A stretch of DNA of 64,000 nt. Source: Patellifolia procumbens. Lineage: Eukaryota > Streptophyta > Magnoliopsida > Caryophyllales > Amaranthaceae. Position 1 is the stretch's first letter. Each line of letters starts with the position of its first letter. The position numbers and the translations under genes are program-made. This document shows, in pieces, positions 1 to 11,377 of the stretch. The notes beneath the pieces were generated by a model. The model searched no databases. It worked only from the letters and a program-made list of their open reading frames with translations, and had not been told where the DNA came from. The stretch is taken from the NCBI GenBank assembly GCA_947645195.1, contig CANSGD010001460.1, positions 434,001-498,000 on the forward strand, read 5' to 3'.

Positions 1-2600
1 GACCTCATAACTGCATTTGTTCTCAAAACTTGTACAATGGAAGTCTTGTTTCCTAAAATTTTAGCTTAAGGTCTAGTTGTGCTGCCAATAGTGAAATTAA
101 ATAAAGTGTTGATCTTGGATTTTTTTTTTTTGTGTATTAACTTACCTAGTTTTAATGGAAAAACTGAGCTGGTTTGAGTGTTAATGAAAAAATAAAGTTG
201 TAGCTCCCAAATCCATTTATGTTTCAAGAAAATAATTAGAAAGATCTAGTAGAGATAAGGTATTTCCAATCTCACCTTATGTTTTCTCAGTTTTAAAGCT
301 TATGTTGTTATATCTTGACTTGGCTTCTTAACACTTATCTCCTGATTCAAGTTCAAATTTCCAAAAACTCACTATCATGAAAGCATTTCCATATTCTTCG
401 TCCCCCTTTGGTCACCTTATAAATAAAATAGATATATAAATAGTTTACTTGATGAAATTTCTTAGATCATGTGTATAATATGATTTTTGTTTTCTATATT
501 TTGTAACGAATGCTATTTACTAAGCTTGGAGGTCGGATCTTTCAATAAGTGGGAACTTAGGGTACCAATGAATCAACTCATTTACTCAAAGTTGCATATA
601 CCACACTATATGGTATTATAATTTATAGCAATGTGATGTCTTCTGGTAGTTAGATTGTCATAGGCGAGGGAGATAAAACTACATATCCTTATTCTTCATG
701 TTCCCCCATTGAAGTAATTGAGTTTGTAAATTTCAAAATTATTAGGCTTAGATATTAGCAAACATAAATGTCTGTTAGCCTTCATTTTTAGTGAAAAAAA
801 TAAGCTCTACAATTCAACCTAATGTATAATTGTTGCAAACTGGCTTCAATTCAAATTATTAACAATTGCTTGAAGTCTGGCACTGTGTTTCTTGAAGTTG
901 TAGTACATACACAACTTAACTCTAATAGACTCTGCATTTCTGTAGGCGTACATGAATCAACTTGAGTAGCTGTCTCGGAGTTGAACTCGTCGGAAATCAA
1001 ATCTTTTGCATTCCCACTAGTAAGTTGGTATTAAACTAAATGGGCTATGATCTAGTTCGATTCTCTTAAAGATGCTGACAAATTTTAAAAAACCTTCTCT
1101 AATTGTAGAAGTTTTCTCTTTGTGTATTTTTTTGCTTTATTGTGATTGTTTCCTAGCTATAAACTATCAAATATTTAATTGTTCTTTCATGCTCCACAAT
1201 CCTTTCCTTGATCTACCTTCTCCCAATTGCCGCCTCTATACCAAACCTTATATTGTTTCACCTAGTTAGGAGCACCAAACCTTTTATAGATTTACTTGAA
1301 ACCTTTTTAATTTGTACAACTATTATGATGTCTGATCTATCATTATTCCTTTCACTAAGTAATCTAACTGATTTTAATATTTTTCTTAATATGCTATATA
1401 TATCATATTCGAAGAAAACTTGAACGATGACTTGCAACATTATAACATTATAGCATGGCTAGCTCGAATAATCACTCTCATTATTCTATTCACAAACTCA
1501 ACAGGAGACTTTTGACACTACTGCAAGTTCAGGGGTATGAAACTCATAATTCACTGTTCTTTGATTGTGAATCTACTAAGCAACTAAGATATGTTGCTGC
1601 AACCTATAAGATATAACAAGCTAGAAATATAGTTTAGTCATATACAATTTTGAAATTGTATAGTTTATTACCATAACAATAACCTCTAATTTAGTAGTTC
1701 CATATGGTTTTGTGGTTGTTGGATAATTTCTAGTTTCACATTATTAGGATATAACTGAAATTAGAGGATCAAGAGTTTCATTGTTTTGAATGGTTTAGTG
1801 ATTAGTATTATGAAAAATAAAAGGGGAGTTGAATTCTAAAAAGAAAGGTGAGAGTGAGATGGTATAAGGATGATAGTTACATGTCATTGGTAGTCTGGTA
1901 GATAGGTAGTCTGGTAGATAGGGCTTAGCGGAGTTAGGTGTGTGATATGGGGTACTATAAGCAAAGGTCGTAAACGTAATAACTTAGCGTAATCTATGTA
2001 GTAGACTATTTATCATGCCATATTCATAACTTAAGTCAAAACCCCATGCCTTCAATTCTCTATTGAACTAATGGTACTAAAGCCTGCCAACCCCACCCCA
2101 CCCCCTCCCCATATACACTACAATCCTCCTTTATTCTTACTTGTTATCTCTATTGGTAAGCTACGTATTATTAACTTGATTTTTACACATTGCAGATAAA
2201 TTTGAATGAGGAGCTCGAAGATAATACACATGAATTGATCTCTTGTTGGTGTATTATGGTTGATCTTATTATGGGCTTCTATATGGTATATATAGTGATT
2301 TTGTATATTTTTTTCTTGGTCAATTGTAGGGTAGCGAGAAGCGAGAACCGTGACATAAGCTCTATTGGTTTTATGAACTCTAGACTTGTCTTAGTTTAAG
2401 TTTTAATTTTGTGTGAGCCAGTGTACCCTAATTAACATTTTATTTTGTATCTAATACAATTACGCAATATATATTGATTTTTGGTTGATATTTAGTATTT
2501 GTGAAGTATTGTACTTCAAATTGTATAGTAATAAATTGTATAATAGTATGATATTTCTAGCAGGTATAATACAATGTATGTATGTAAGCGTGCGTATATA
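1..2600. other. AT-rich sequence without a recognised gene
   Basis: I see only short frames with no family motif. A plausible 3' splice acceptor (ttttacacattgcag) ends near 2195 and is followed by about 200 bases of open frame on the plus strand. That frame has no recognisable domain and may be a decayed exon of the transposon whose end lies at 2909. Confidence 0.4.
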
Positions 2601-2609
2601 CAGTAGACC

Positions 2610-2909
2610 ATTAAAAAACGCTGCATTTGCTTCTCCAATTAAGCGCTGCAACTTGATAAACCGTTGCCTTTGTAGTGTGAAAATAAGCGTTGCAATTGTC
2701 TATCAAATGCAACGTTTTAAGACCTATTGCAACGCTTTATTAGAATTTCAAAGAAGTGTTGCATTTGAGGGTATAAAGCGTTGCATTAGCTCAAATGCAG
2801 CGAAAGCGTATGCAGCACATTTCAAACGTTGCATTAGGTCTATTGCAACGCTTATAGCTACCTAATGCAACGTTTTCAGGGGTTGCATTAGCCCTTAAAT
2901 GTAGTAGTG
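2610..2909. mobile_element. CACTA-type transposon end with subterminal repeats
   Basis: At least ten copies of a short motif related to GCAACGTTT/GCGTTGCA occur in both orientations, and the block stops at TGTAGTAGTG (2900-2909). In CACTA (En/Spm) elements the termini read CACTA...TAGTG and the adjacent 200-300 bp carry many short transposase-binding repeats in both orientations, which fits. The opposite end was not found with confidence: CACTACTGCAAG at 1516 is similar but lacks subterminal repeats and a matching 3-bp target duplication. The open frame across this block is a by-product of the repeats. Confidence 0.55.
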
Positions 2910-3508
2910 ATGGTTTTATGGTGATTGTTGGGAGTTGTGAAGGCCACCTTAGGCCTTGTTTGAATGATTTATGCTACCCCTTTCTTGGTTTTTCCACCAC
3001 ATTACCCAAAAGTATCCCCTACCTCTTACCTAAGCCCCATTACAACCCTCTAAATTCCTCTTGAGCTCGTGTCTGCAGTGTTCATTTGATTGATTTCGAG
3101 TCAGTTTGTCAAAGTTAAAGAGTATTTCTGCTGAGTCGACTTGATTAGGATGAGCGTCATTGAACCTTCTTAAACACATGAGAGTGTGAGTGGGAAGGGT
3201 ATTTATGGTCGGGTTGGTGAGTGTTCGGGCATATTCTTTGCCTGCCACAAAATAGAGAGGAGTGACACCCTTGTGAGAGCATTTTCAGGATTTGTATGCC
3301 TTGTGGATGCTTGAAATTGATAAATTGCTTGGATGATTGGTGGTTAGATGGATTTGATTAGCCAAACTTGAATTATGCCTGCTTGAATGATTCTTAGTCT
3401 TGAAAATGTTTTGAGCTTGATTGATTTTTATCTATGGGGTGAGGCAATCTATTCCATGTTCATGTTCTGTTTGCTTGAGGACAAGCAAAGGTTTAGCTTG
3501 GGGTAGTT
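2910..3508 (+). mobile_element. 3' internal end of a Ty3/gypsy-type retrotransposon
   Basis: This stretch ends in GAGGACAAGCAAAGG, then a purine-rich tract running directly into the LTR start TGATATC at 3509. A 'gaggacaagcaaaggttt...' signature before the 3' LTR is familiar from Athila/Tat-type plant gypsy elements. No intact coding sequence is visible, so this is only the tail of a truncated element, probably cut off by or next to the CACTA end at 2909. Confidence 0.5.
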
Positions 3509-5157
3509 TGATATCACGTATTTATATAGAGTTTTCTCCCTTATTTACAAGCTAATTTGTGCGTCATTGGAGCTCTTGGGAGCTATTTTGTGCTAACTTT
3601 GTATATAGTTGTGGTTTCATGTTTTAGTGTTGAATTGCAGGTTTTATGGAGTTTTCTCCTTATTTCCGAGCCATTTGGAAGCAACCACGGCTTTACGAGA
3701 TGTTACGGGGCACGTAGGAAGGCTCGCGATTTCTATGGGTAGTTTAGGAGGTCCCAAGACCCCTAAACGTGAAGTTTAGAGAGCCAAAGAGTCAAAAAGG
3801 AGGTTTCCGTACTCCGATCGGGCAAAAATGGCCCGATCGGGCGAAAATACATTGATCGGGTATTGAAGTTGCGGACCCGATCAAGCAAGGCGTGCCCGAT
3901 CAGATCGGACGAACATCAATGCACCAGACTCGATCGGGCATAGTGTGCCCGACCCGATCGGGTGGGGTGCTGCTAGGTCCCATTGTGAAGCTGCGGATGC
4001 TAAGAAGCTGCTGGGCTCATTTTGTTGCTTGGCCCGATCGGGTGGCTGCCCACGACCCGATCGGGTGGGCCGTACAATTCAATGGATGCTGCGCTGCTGC
4101 TTTGCTAAAGCCCAAAACACACGCTGATCACTCTTGTACATCGGCCCGATCGGGTGCATGCCCACGGCCCGATCGGGTGCATGCCCACGGCCCGATTGGG
4201 TCTGGCGCTTAATGACACGGATTTCGAGTTTTGTTTCCTTTTTTTAATTAGACTTGAGGGGGCTATAAATACTTTTTCCCTCATTATTTAGAGAGCATCT
4301 TTGATATTCATCTTTTTACTGCTTTAGACTAGTTTTATTTCTCATTGTTCTTAGTTTAATTCAAACACTTTAGATTAATTTAGAGGTGATTGAGCCTATT
4401 CGATTTCAATAAAAGTTCCTGCTTTTCGTCAATTGGTACTCTTTCCTACCCTAATCTCTTTTATTATTCTTGATTGCTTAGTTTATTTATTTAATCATTC
4501 ATGATGCAATTGTTAGGGTTTCATATTAGTTTTGTCGTTGTTAATTCAATTATGAGTGAGTAGTTCTCTTTCTAGGGTGTTAGATAGGGAAGCCATGTTT
4601 ATACCATGATTGTGATTTAGATTTCTATTGATTTCTAGGGCTTGATTAGGGTAATTGTGGTGTGGTTTGTTCTTATTGAGTAATTAATGTCAGTGTACAA
4701 TTTCATTGATTGCTTGTGGTTAATAGTTGTTTGCACAGATCCGTCTTACAACTAGAGGCCTAGGACACATCAGTAGTTCTGATTACGTTAGTGACCATAC
4801 GGCGTATGTTGAACTATGAGCGTTGATCTTAACCATAGCTCAACACGTGCTCTAATCCCCCGACTCTTGACTTAGGTTTTCGTAGTAGTTGACCCTATTT
4901 GATTGGTATAAGCATGGTGAACCGACCTAATACCGTAAAGTTTTAGTCCATAGTTAAATCCTCGATTTATTCCGTCTTCCTTAGCTTACTCATTAGTTTA
5001 ATTAATTCGTCCCTGATTTCGTCTGAAGTAGCTGAATTGGTTGAATATTAATTTAGAAACTCTGTCTCCCTGTGGATTCGACCCTGCTTCCACTGACTAC
5101 CTTAGTTAGATGTCTGTAGGTTTATTTTTGATTAGGTGACACGACTTTAGCCTATCA
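3509..5157 (+). mobile_element. LTR (copy A) of a gypsy-type element
   Basis: The segment begins TGATATCACG just after a polypurine-like tract and ends GCCTATCA, giving the matched termini TGATA/TATCA expected of an LTR. Its length is 1,649 bp. A GC-rich zone of CCCGATCGGG palindromes occupies 3.81-4.20 kb. Near the 3' end it reads CTCCCTGTGGATTCGACCC, a sequence I associate with U5 regions of Tat/Athila-like LTRs. Positions 3509-4891 are repeated in inverted orientation at 5158-6706. Confidence 0.6.
3808..4203. repeat. Cluster of CCCGATCGGG palindromes in LTR copy A
   Basis: About twelve exact or near-exact copies of the self-complementary decamer CCCGATCGGG (variants CTCGATCGGG, CCCGATTGGG, CCCGATCAGA) are spaced 20-80 bp apart in a GC-rich patch of an otherwise AT-rich LTR. 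Each contains GATC, and many are followed by T or C (GGGT/GGGC). Confidence 0.8.
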
Positions 5158-6706
5158 ACTACTATCAAAACCTAAGTCAAAAGTCGGGGGATTAGAGTAT
5201 GTGTTGAGCTATGGTAAGACTCAACGCTCATAGTTCAACATACGCCGCATGTTCACTAACGTAATCAAAACTACTGACGTGTCCTAGGCCTCTAGTCATA
5301 AGACGGATCTGTGCAAACAACTATTAACCACAAGCAACCAATGAAATTGTACACTGACATTAATTACTCAATAAAGAACAAACCACATCACAATCACCAT
5401 AATCAAGCCCTAGAAATTGATAAAAATCTAAATCACAATCATGGTATAAACATGGCTTTCCTATCTAACACCCTAGAAAGAAAACTACTCAGTCATAATC
5501 GAATTAACAACAACAAAACTAATAGGAAACCCTAATAATTTCATCATGAATAATTGAATAAATAAACTAAGCAATCAAGAATAAAGAAAGAGATTAGGGC
5601 AAAGAAGAATACCAATTGACAAAAAGCAGGAACTTTTATTGAAATCGAAGAGGTTCAATCACCTTTAATCTAATCTAAATGTTTAAACTAAGCTAAGAAC
5701 AATGAGGAATAAACTAGAGTAATAGCTAATAAAAGGATGTCTCTAAAATAATGAGGGAAAGGTATTTATAATACCCCTCCCAAGTCTAATTAAAACGGGA
5801 TTAAAGATAGAAAAATCGCGTCGTCGTGCACGGGACCCGATCGGGCAAAGGGCCACCCGATCGGTAGTAAAAAAAACAAAACTTTTCTTCTATTATTCCC
5901 CTGCAGCAGCGCAGCAAATTGAGCCAATATGGTCCCAACCCGATCGCTGGCCCGATCAGGTCGAGGATCGGGTCTCCAGCCCAGCGTGTAACGCATCATT
6001 CTGCAACCTTGTGGTGGGTCCAGTTGGTTTGTCTTGTAGCGCCTGCAAGGAGACAAGAGCTGGCCCACCCCAGCATTTAGCGCATACAATTTGCAGCAAC
6101 AAATGGTGGGCCCCTTGTGTTTCCTTAAGGGCAGACAGCAGCTAGCAACTTTTGTCTATTGGCGCTTAGTGGAGCAGCAGCAACAGCTGGAATGGGTTGG
6201 CCCAGCACTTCGTTTTTATACGCATAGCAGCAGCGGCTTAAGTAGAGGAGACCCGATCGGGTCGGGCACATTATGCCCGATCGGGTCTGGTGCATGGTTG
6301 CGCGCCCGATCGGATCGGGCACGCCTTGCCCGATCGGGTCCGCGACTTTCATACCCGATGCTAATATCTTCGCCCGATCGGGCCATTGTTGCGCGATCAG
6401 AGTACAGAAATCTCTTTTTTGACTCTTTGGCTCTATAATCTTCACGTTTAGGGGTCTTGGGACCTCCTAAACTACCCATAAAGCTCGTGAGCCGTCCTAC
6501 GTGCCTCGTAACATCTCGTAAAGCCGTGGTTGCTTCCAAATGGCTCGGGAATGATGAAAAAACTCCCTAAAACCTGCAATTCAACACTAAAACACAAAAC
6601 CACAACTATATACGATAGTTAGCACAAAATAGCTCCCAAGAAATCCAATGACACACAAATTAGCTTGTAAATAAGGGATAAAAGTCTATATAAATACGTG
6701 ATATCA
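5158..6706 (-). mobile_element. LTR (copy B), inverted and truncated
   Basis: Read on the minus strand, this starts TGATATCACGTATTTATATA at 6706 and follows copy A to the equivalent of 4891, where it stops at the outer edge of copy A. It therefore lacks the last 266 bp or so of the LTR. No internal retrotransposon sequence separates the copies, so together they form a long inverted repeat with arms of about 1.4-1.5 kb and a loop of about 270 bp (4892-5157). Differences are many, so neither copy is recent. Confidence 0.6.
5829..6397. repeat. Cluster of CCCGATCGGG palindromes in LTR copy B
   Basis: The equivalent cluster in the inverted LTR has about a dozen copies, again in a GC-rich patch. 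Spacing differs from copy A, and an extra stretch (about 5.98-6.24 kb) with little resemblance to copy A separates two subgroups. The palindrome has been kept in both diverged copies. Confidence 0.8.
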
Positions 6707-7074
6707 AAGACAGACATTGCTTTCTAAAGGAAAACGTCTGCAAGAACCATCACAAAATTTGTTCTTACTTTAACAAGAAGCAACTAGTAGATCGTCTACA
6801 TCCAAGTTCACAAAAAACTTTGAAAAATAGGCGAACATTGCTTCCTAAAGGAAGCCAGCCAGAGAGACGTATTTCCTTAGTAAAGGAAATCCCCATCATA
6901 ACACCTAAAATTAATCAAAAGGTATTAAATCCTAAAGGAAACCGGCCAAAATGAGACGCCTTAGTAAAGTAGGTCTCATCATTCAGAAAAGGCGTGGACT
7001 AGACACTCACCTTCATACGATGCCTTTGTCTAAGCATAGACAAACAGCCATCCTAAGAAGGGGGGCATACAGTA

Positions 7075-7615
7075 CTAGTCCAGCAAGGAAAGAATAATTT
7101 TTAGACGCCTTCCTTTAAGACCTTACATTAGTACTTAACCAATATTTAGTTCAAAAAGGAAAACATCCAAAGAATAATCCTTAGACGCCTTCCTTTGAAC
7201 ATTACCTTGGTATTTACCAATATTTAGTTGGAAAAGGAAAACGTCCAAAGAATAATCCTTAGACGCCTTCCTTTAAAAACCTTACATTGGTACTTAACCA
7301 ATGTTTAGTTCGAAGAGGAAAACGTCCAAAGAATAATCCTTAGACGCCTTCCTTTGAACGACACATTGGTATTAAGCAATATTTAGTTCGAAAAGGAAAA
7401 CGTCCAAAGAATCATCCTTAGACGCCTTCCTTTGAACGTCGCATTGGTACCTAAGCGATATTGGGTTCAAAAAGGAAAACGTCTAAAGAATAATCCTTAG
7501 ACGCCTTCCTTGAAAACCTTAAATTGGTACTTAACCAATACTTAATTCGAAAAGAAAAACGTCCAAAGCATAATTCTTGGACGTCTTCCTCATCATGTTG
7601 ACAAGATTGCTGATT
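7075..7615. repeat. Tandem array of about 79-bp hairpin-forming repeats (array 1)
   Basis: About seven copies of a unit containing AAAGGAAAACGTCCAAAGAA, then CCTTAGACGCCTTCCTTT, then an ATTGGTA...CCAATA segment. The unit start recurs near 7153, 7233, 7314, 7393, 7472 and 7550, a period of 78-81 bp. Within each unit AAAGGAAaaCGTC pairs with GACGccTTCCTTT, so each repeat can fold into an imperfect hairpin. Degenerate copies extend back to about 6.72 kb. Confidence 0.8.
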
Positions 7616-7710
7616 CAATAACTTGGTCATTCTCTAATAAAGCAGGAAGAAATTAGAGTAGGGACATGAAGAAAAGAGAGTTGTAAACTTTCATTATATA
7701 TTAATATTAC

Positions 7711-7940
7711 TTTTGGACGAGCTTGGACTGCTGAAGTACAAAGCAAGCTTACACGTTTATCATTCAAGTCTAGAACAAAAAGAAACTACTTCTGGACGAG
7801 CTTGGACTGCTGAAGTACAAAGCAGGCTTACAGGTTTATCATTCAAGTTTAGAACTAACAAGCTACTTCTTGACGAGCTTGGACTGCTAAAGTACAAAAT
7901 AAGTTTACAAGATCGTCATCCCAGTCTAGAACTAAGTATG
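7711..7940 (+). repeat. Three tandem copies of a 75-83 bp unit
   Basis: The unit begins GACGAGCTTGGACTGCTGAA and repeats from about 7717, 7796 and 7875. Each copy includes GTACAAA..A..TTACA and a TCATTCAAGTCTAGAAC-like segment. The frame through it encodes repeats of DELGLLKYK; I take this as a by-product of the repeat because nothing else supports a gene on the plus strand. Confidence 0.75.
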
Positions 7941-9756
7941 GCCGATTTACAAAAATACTTAGAAAAATTTAAAAAAAATGACAGCAAGAGGAGCGTCCTG
8001 ATTTGGTTGTGGGCCAAGAATTTGATTACAGTTGCGTACTTCTTCAACTTGTCAAGCTGAGCCTGAATATCTTTCCTGCCCTCTTCGCTGTCATACTTCT
8101 TAAGGTACCCAGTGAAAGCCTTCTTCTTAGACTTGCACTAGTTACTCGTTAGGAGTAGGTTCCACGTTCTTCTTTGTGTCCGCAGGCACCTCCAAGTTTT
8201 CATTGGTCATGGCACCAGGCTCTATGCATTCCTCCTCGTCAGAATCTATAAATTATGGGGTTTTCTCTTTGCGTAGCCGGGCCTTAGAGCATTTCTCTTG
8301 GAACAGAAGCCTTCTCTCAAACTGGGGCATCTCTTCTGGGTCAGCCAGCATATGAAAGGCTTTGAGGGCCCATTCCTTAGCCTGGTTTTCGGCATCGGAA
8401 AAGCTTTTGACGGCCTCCTCAAAGTCACGGTCCCTCAAGAGCTACTGACGAGCCACCTCAGCCGTAAGCCCCACAATGGCCTGATGGAACAAGGCCGCAG
8501 TAATGAGGGCCGCCCTCTTTTCCTCCTCGATGGGCTGAGTTGTTGTGTCAATCTGACCCCTCAGCTGATCCACCTCGGCGTGCAGGCTACCCTAGCTCTT
8601 CACCAGGCGCTTGTTCATATTGTCCATATCAACCACCTGTTTCTCCATGGCCCTCACACTCTGAGCATGCTCCAAGTTCAGAGTCGCCATCTGCAACATG
8701 GCCTTGTCCCCGACATCAGTTGCCTTACGGACAAGCAGCTTATTCTCTTTGTGGAGATCCCTGATGAAGTCCTCGGCCATCAGAGAACGGGCAAAAGCCT
8801 AAAAAGTAAAGATAAGTTAGACGATGGAAGAACAAACAAGATATGTTTAACTATATAATGAAGATAGTATGTAACACTTACTTCAGCAGTCAGCTGGGTT
8901 ATATAACCCACATGGCCGGCAATAGCTCCTCTTAAGCCCTTGACATAAGCCTCAGAGAAAGTGTTAAAAACTTCACGCTTTACCTATTCCCTTTCCATTT
9001 TGGAGTACTTGGCAAAGGAGGGAAAAGGCTCGTCAGGGTAATCCTCGTCCTCAGGGCCCTCGGCCATTGGCCCTTTTCCCTTATCTATAACGAATGGAGG
9101 ATTAGACATAGGGACAGGAAGAACAACTGTTCATCTGTTGGACGGGCTCTGTGACCGTCCACCAATTCTCAGTGTTCTGACCATGTTTGGATAATAGGAC
9201 TCACCAGAATACAGAGACCTACCACGGTAGGCCGCAGGCATTTGACTTTCGAGCCGAGCTACAGCTCCACTATAAGCCGAGACTTGGGGGGTTGCCGCGT
9301 CCAGATCCCCCACTTCAACAACGTCAGGTTTATCAGCCGCGTCCGGCTGAGTCGAAAATCAGCTAGGGGAGAATTTCCCCCTCGTTTGGATTGGGGGGGA
9401 GGAGACTTCCACCACATTAATCTTACCTCCGTCTGGGACGGGGCTCGGCGCGCGGTGGGGGCTTTCAGCCTGGACATGGTAGACGTCGTAGTCTTACAGT
9501 GGACTTGCCCTTGAATGTGTTCTTGCTCTTTTTTGCCGGGGACTTCTCCTCGGCAGGAGTGGGTGCAACTCTTTTCCTAGCCACGGGCACCGTACTGGCA
9601 GGCTTGGACGAGGCTGTGTCTGCAGCCTTGGCAGTGGGAGCCTCTGCCTAAAAACAAAAAACTTTGGTTAGTTTACTTTGCTTGCAGAAGAAAAGCGTCC
9701 GAAATATTGAGATTTGGATGACTTACCGATTTATTTCCAACAAAAGACCCAGTGAT

Positions 9757-10245
9757 TCATTAAGGAAGACGTCCTAGGCTTGAAAGCGTGGACGCCCTCC
9801 TGTTTTTGAACAACTTGGGCACCAAGAGATTGAAACTGATCCATTAAGGAAAACGTCCAAGGTTTGCATGCCTGGACGCTTTCCTATTCTGAACAATTTT
9901 TTGATAGAGGCAAACTGATCCAATAAGGAAAACGTCCAAGGTTTGCATGCCTGGACGCTTTTCTATTCTGAACAATTTGTTAATAAAGACAAACTGATTC
10001 ATAAAGGAAAACGTCCAAGGTTTGGATGTCTGGACGCTTTCCTGTCTTGGATAGTTTGGACTTAGTTTGAAATCATTTTCGAAGGACGTCCAAGGTAAAA
10101 TGCATGGACGCCTTCCTTCTTTGAAAGATGGAAACCTTAAACAAAATTAGTTGCTCTTAAAGGAAGGACGTCCAAGATCCAGTATCTGGACATTTTCCTT
10201 TTACAAGCAACCTTTGGTTGAAAACTTGAAAAGAAATGAGAGAAG
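9757..10245. repeat. Tandem array of about 77-bp hairpin-forming repeats (array 2)
   Basis: About six copies of a unit of the form AAGGAAAACGTCCAAGGTTTG...CATGCCTGGACGCTTTCCT followed by a spacer. The core recurs near 9857, 9934 and 10009. AGGAAAaCGTCCAaG is nearly complementary to CcTGGACGcTTTCCT in the same unit, so each copy can form a stem of about 13 bp with a short loop. The stem sequence is related to array 1 but the spacers differ. It lies in an apparent intron of the gag-like gene. Confidence 0.8.
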
Positions 10246-10747
10246 GACGTCTTACCAGGTTGGTGCCCCGTTTCTCGGCAGGCTTCTTGGCCGCTTCCAT
10301 GCGCAACTTTTGGGCAAAGCGAGCGGAGTCCATTTCGCCTCTTTGCGAGGGAGATAGAAGTGATCTGGCTTCCTCTGACAGACAAAAGACAAAAATAAGT
10401 GAGACAAAGTCATAATGTGGGGGCAGAGGAAAATTATAAGAATTGGATTACCTTTATCCTCACCTAACCAAAGACCAGCGGCCACTAAAAACTTGCTCCT
10501 ATAAAATCTGTCCTTGAAGGGTATCCCGTCGGCAAGGCCTTTGATGGTTGGACAACCCTCCTTTTTGTATTCTACCACTTTTAAGTGGTCAACCACCATG
10601 TCGTCATATTTATTCTCCAGGCCCAGAAGGGGAGCTCCGCGTCCAGTATGGGTAACCGCACGACTACGGTACCGATAACGTTTGGCTGTTTCTTCGTCGG
10701 GGGCCTGGAGAAAAAGGAAGTGGGAGTTCCAGCTATGCATCTTTGAC

Positions 10748-10878
10748 GGCTTACCCCAAGCCGTCATAAAACCAGTCCGATTACATATACTAAACCAAGC
10801 CGTCATAAAACCAGTCCGATTACATATACTAAACCAAGCCGTCATAAAACCAGTCCGATTACATATAAAACCAGCTAT
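10748..10878 (-). repeat. 39-bp tandem repeat, 2.7 copies, in-frame in the gag-like gene
   Basis: The unit AAGCCGTCATAAAACCAGTC plus 19 more bases is repeated almost perfectly. On the minus strand it encodes ICNRTGFMTAWFS as a 13-residue repeat without breaking the frame. The block is bracketed by a short direct repeat, CCAGCTATGCATCTT, at about 10730 and 10870. That pattern suggests replication slippage or template switching. The near-identity of the copies makes the expansion younger than the surrounding decay. Confidence 0.85.
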
Positions 10879-11377
10879 GCATCTTCGGCATCTTGGATAA
10901 ATAGTGTATGTGAGTGAAAGCGGCCAAAGACAGGGGATAACCTTTAAGCTCACAGGTAGCTATAAAGGTCAGGACGTTGTGCCAGACATTTGGAGCCAGT
11001 TGACTTTGGCCGAGGTTATAGTGACGCAATATCTCTTTTATGAAAGGGTGAAGAGGAAACCTAAGACCACAATCTAAGGCCAGTTTATAAACGGAAAATT
11101 GGCCGCGTCTGACGTCAAGAACAGTTTGTCCCTTAGAAGGAATGACAAACTCATAGTCTGTTATCGGGATGGCTGCCCATAGATGGTGGGGATCAGTTCC
11201 AAGCTTCCTTAGCCAAGCCCTATCTATCTTTATTGTCCCAGGGTCAGCTAAGTGTCCTAAGGACCTCCGTATTTCGGACGGAGTGGGTGAAGCACTTCTC
11301 TCGTCCTCACTATCTCCTTCTCCTTCCCCCTCTGCTTCCTCTACGTCTTCTTCTTGGGCCTCGTCTTCAGCCTCCAT
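10859..11377 (-). pseudogene. 'Putative gypsy type transposon' domain exon
   Basis: This 172-codon open stretch starts with an acidic run rich in Glu/Asp (about residues 1-27), then carries the family core: LDCGLRFPLHPFIKEILRHY (about residues 110-129) followed by GQSQLAPNVWHNVLTFIATC. The 'LRFPLHPF...vL..y.laP.QL.PN.W' pattern is the hallmark of the domain annotated in plants as putative gypsy type transposon (PF04195-like, from memory). It is the best-preserved part of the minus-strand gag-like gene. Its C-terminal end runs into the 39-bp tandem repeats. Confidence 0.65.

Noticed and set aside
1516..1527. CACTACTGCAAG as the 5' end of the CACTA-type element ending at 2909
   Set aside because: No subterminal repeats beside it, the flanking trinucleotides (TGA left, ATG right) do not match, and similarity stops after the first ten bases.
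2485..2865. 126-codon plus-strand frame
   Set aside because: Made of the GCAACG subterminal repeats of the CACTA-type end.
8298..8858. 186-codon plus-strand frame
   Set aside because: Antisense to the coiled-coil part of the minus-strand gag-like gene, whose residue pattern is far more protein-like.
7075..10245. CRISPR-like arrays
   Set aside because: Units are contiguous tandem repeats with similar spacers and internal hairpins, in a plant genome context; not repeat-spacer structure.
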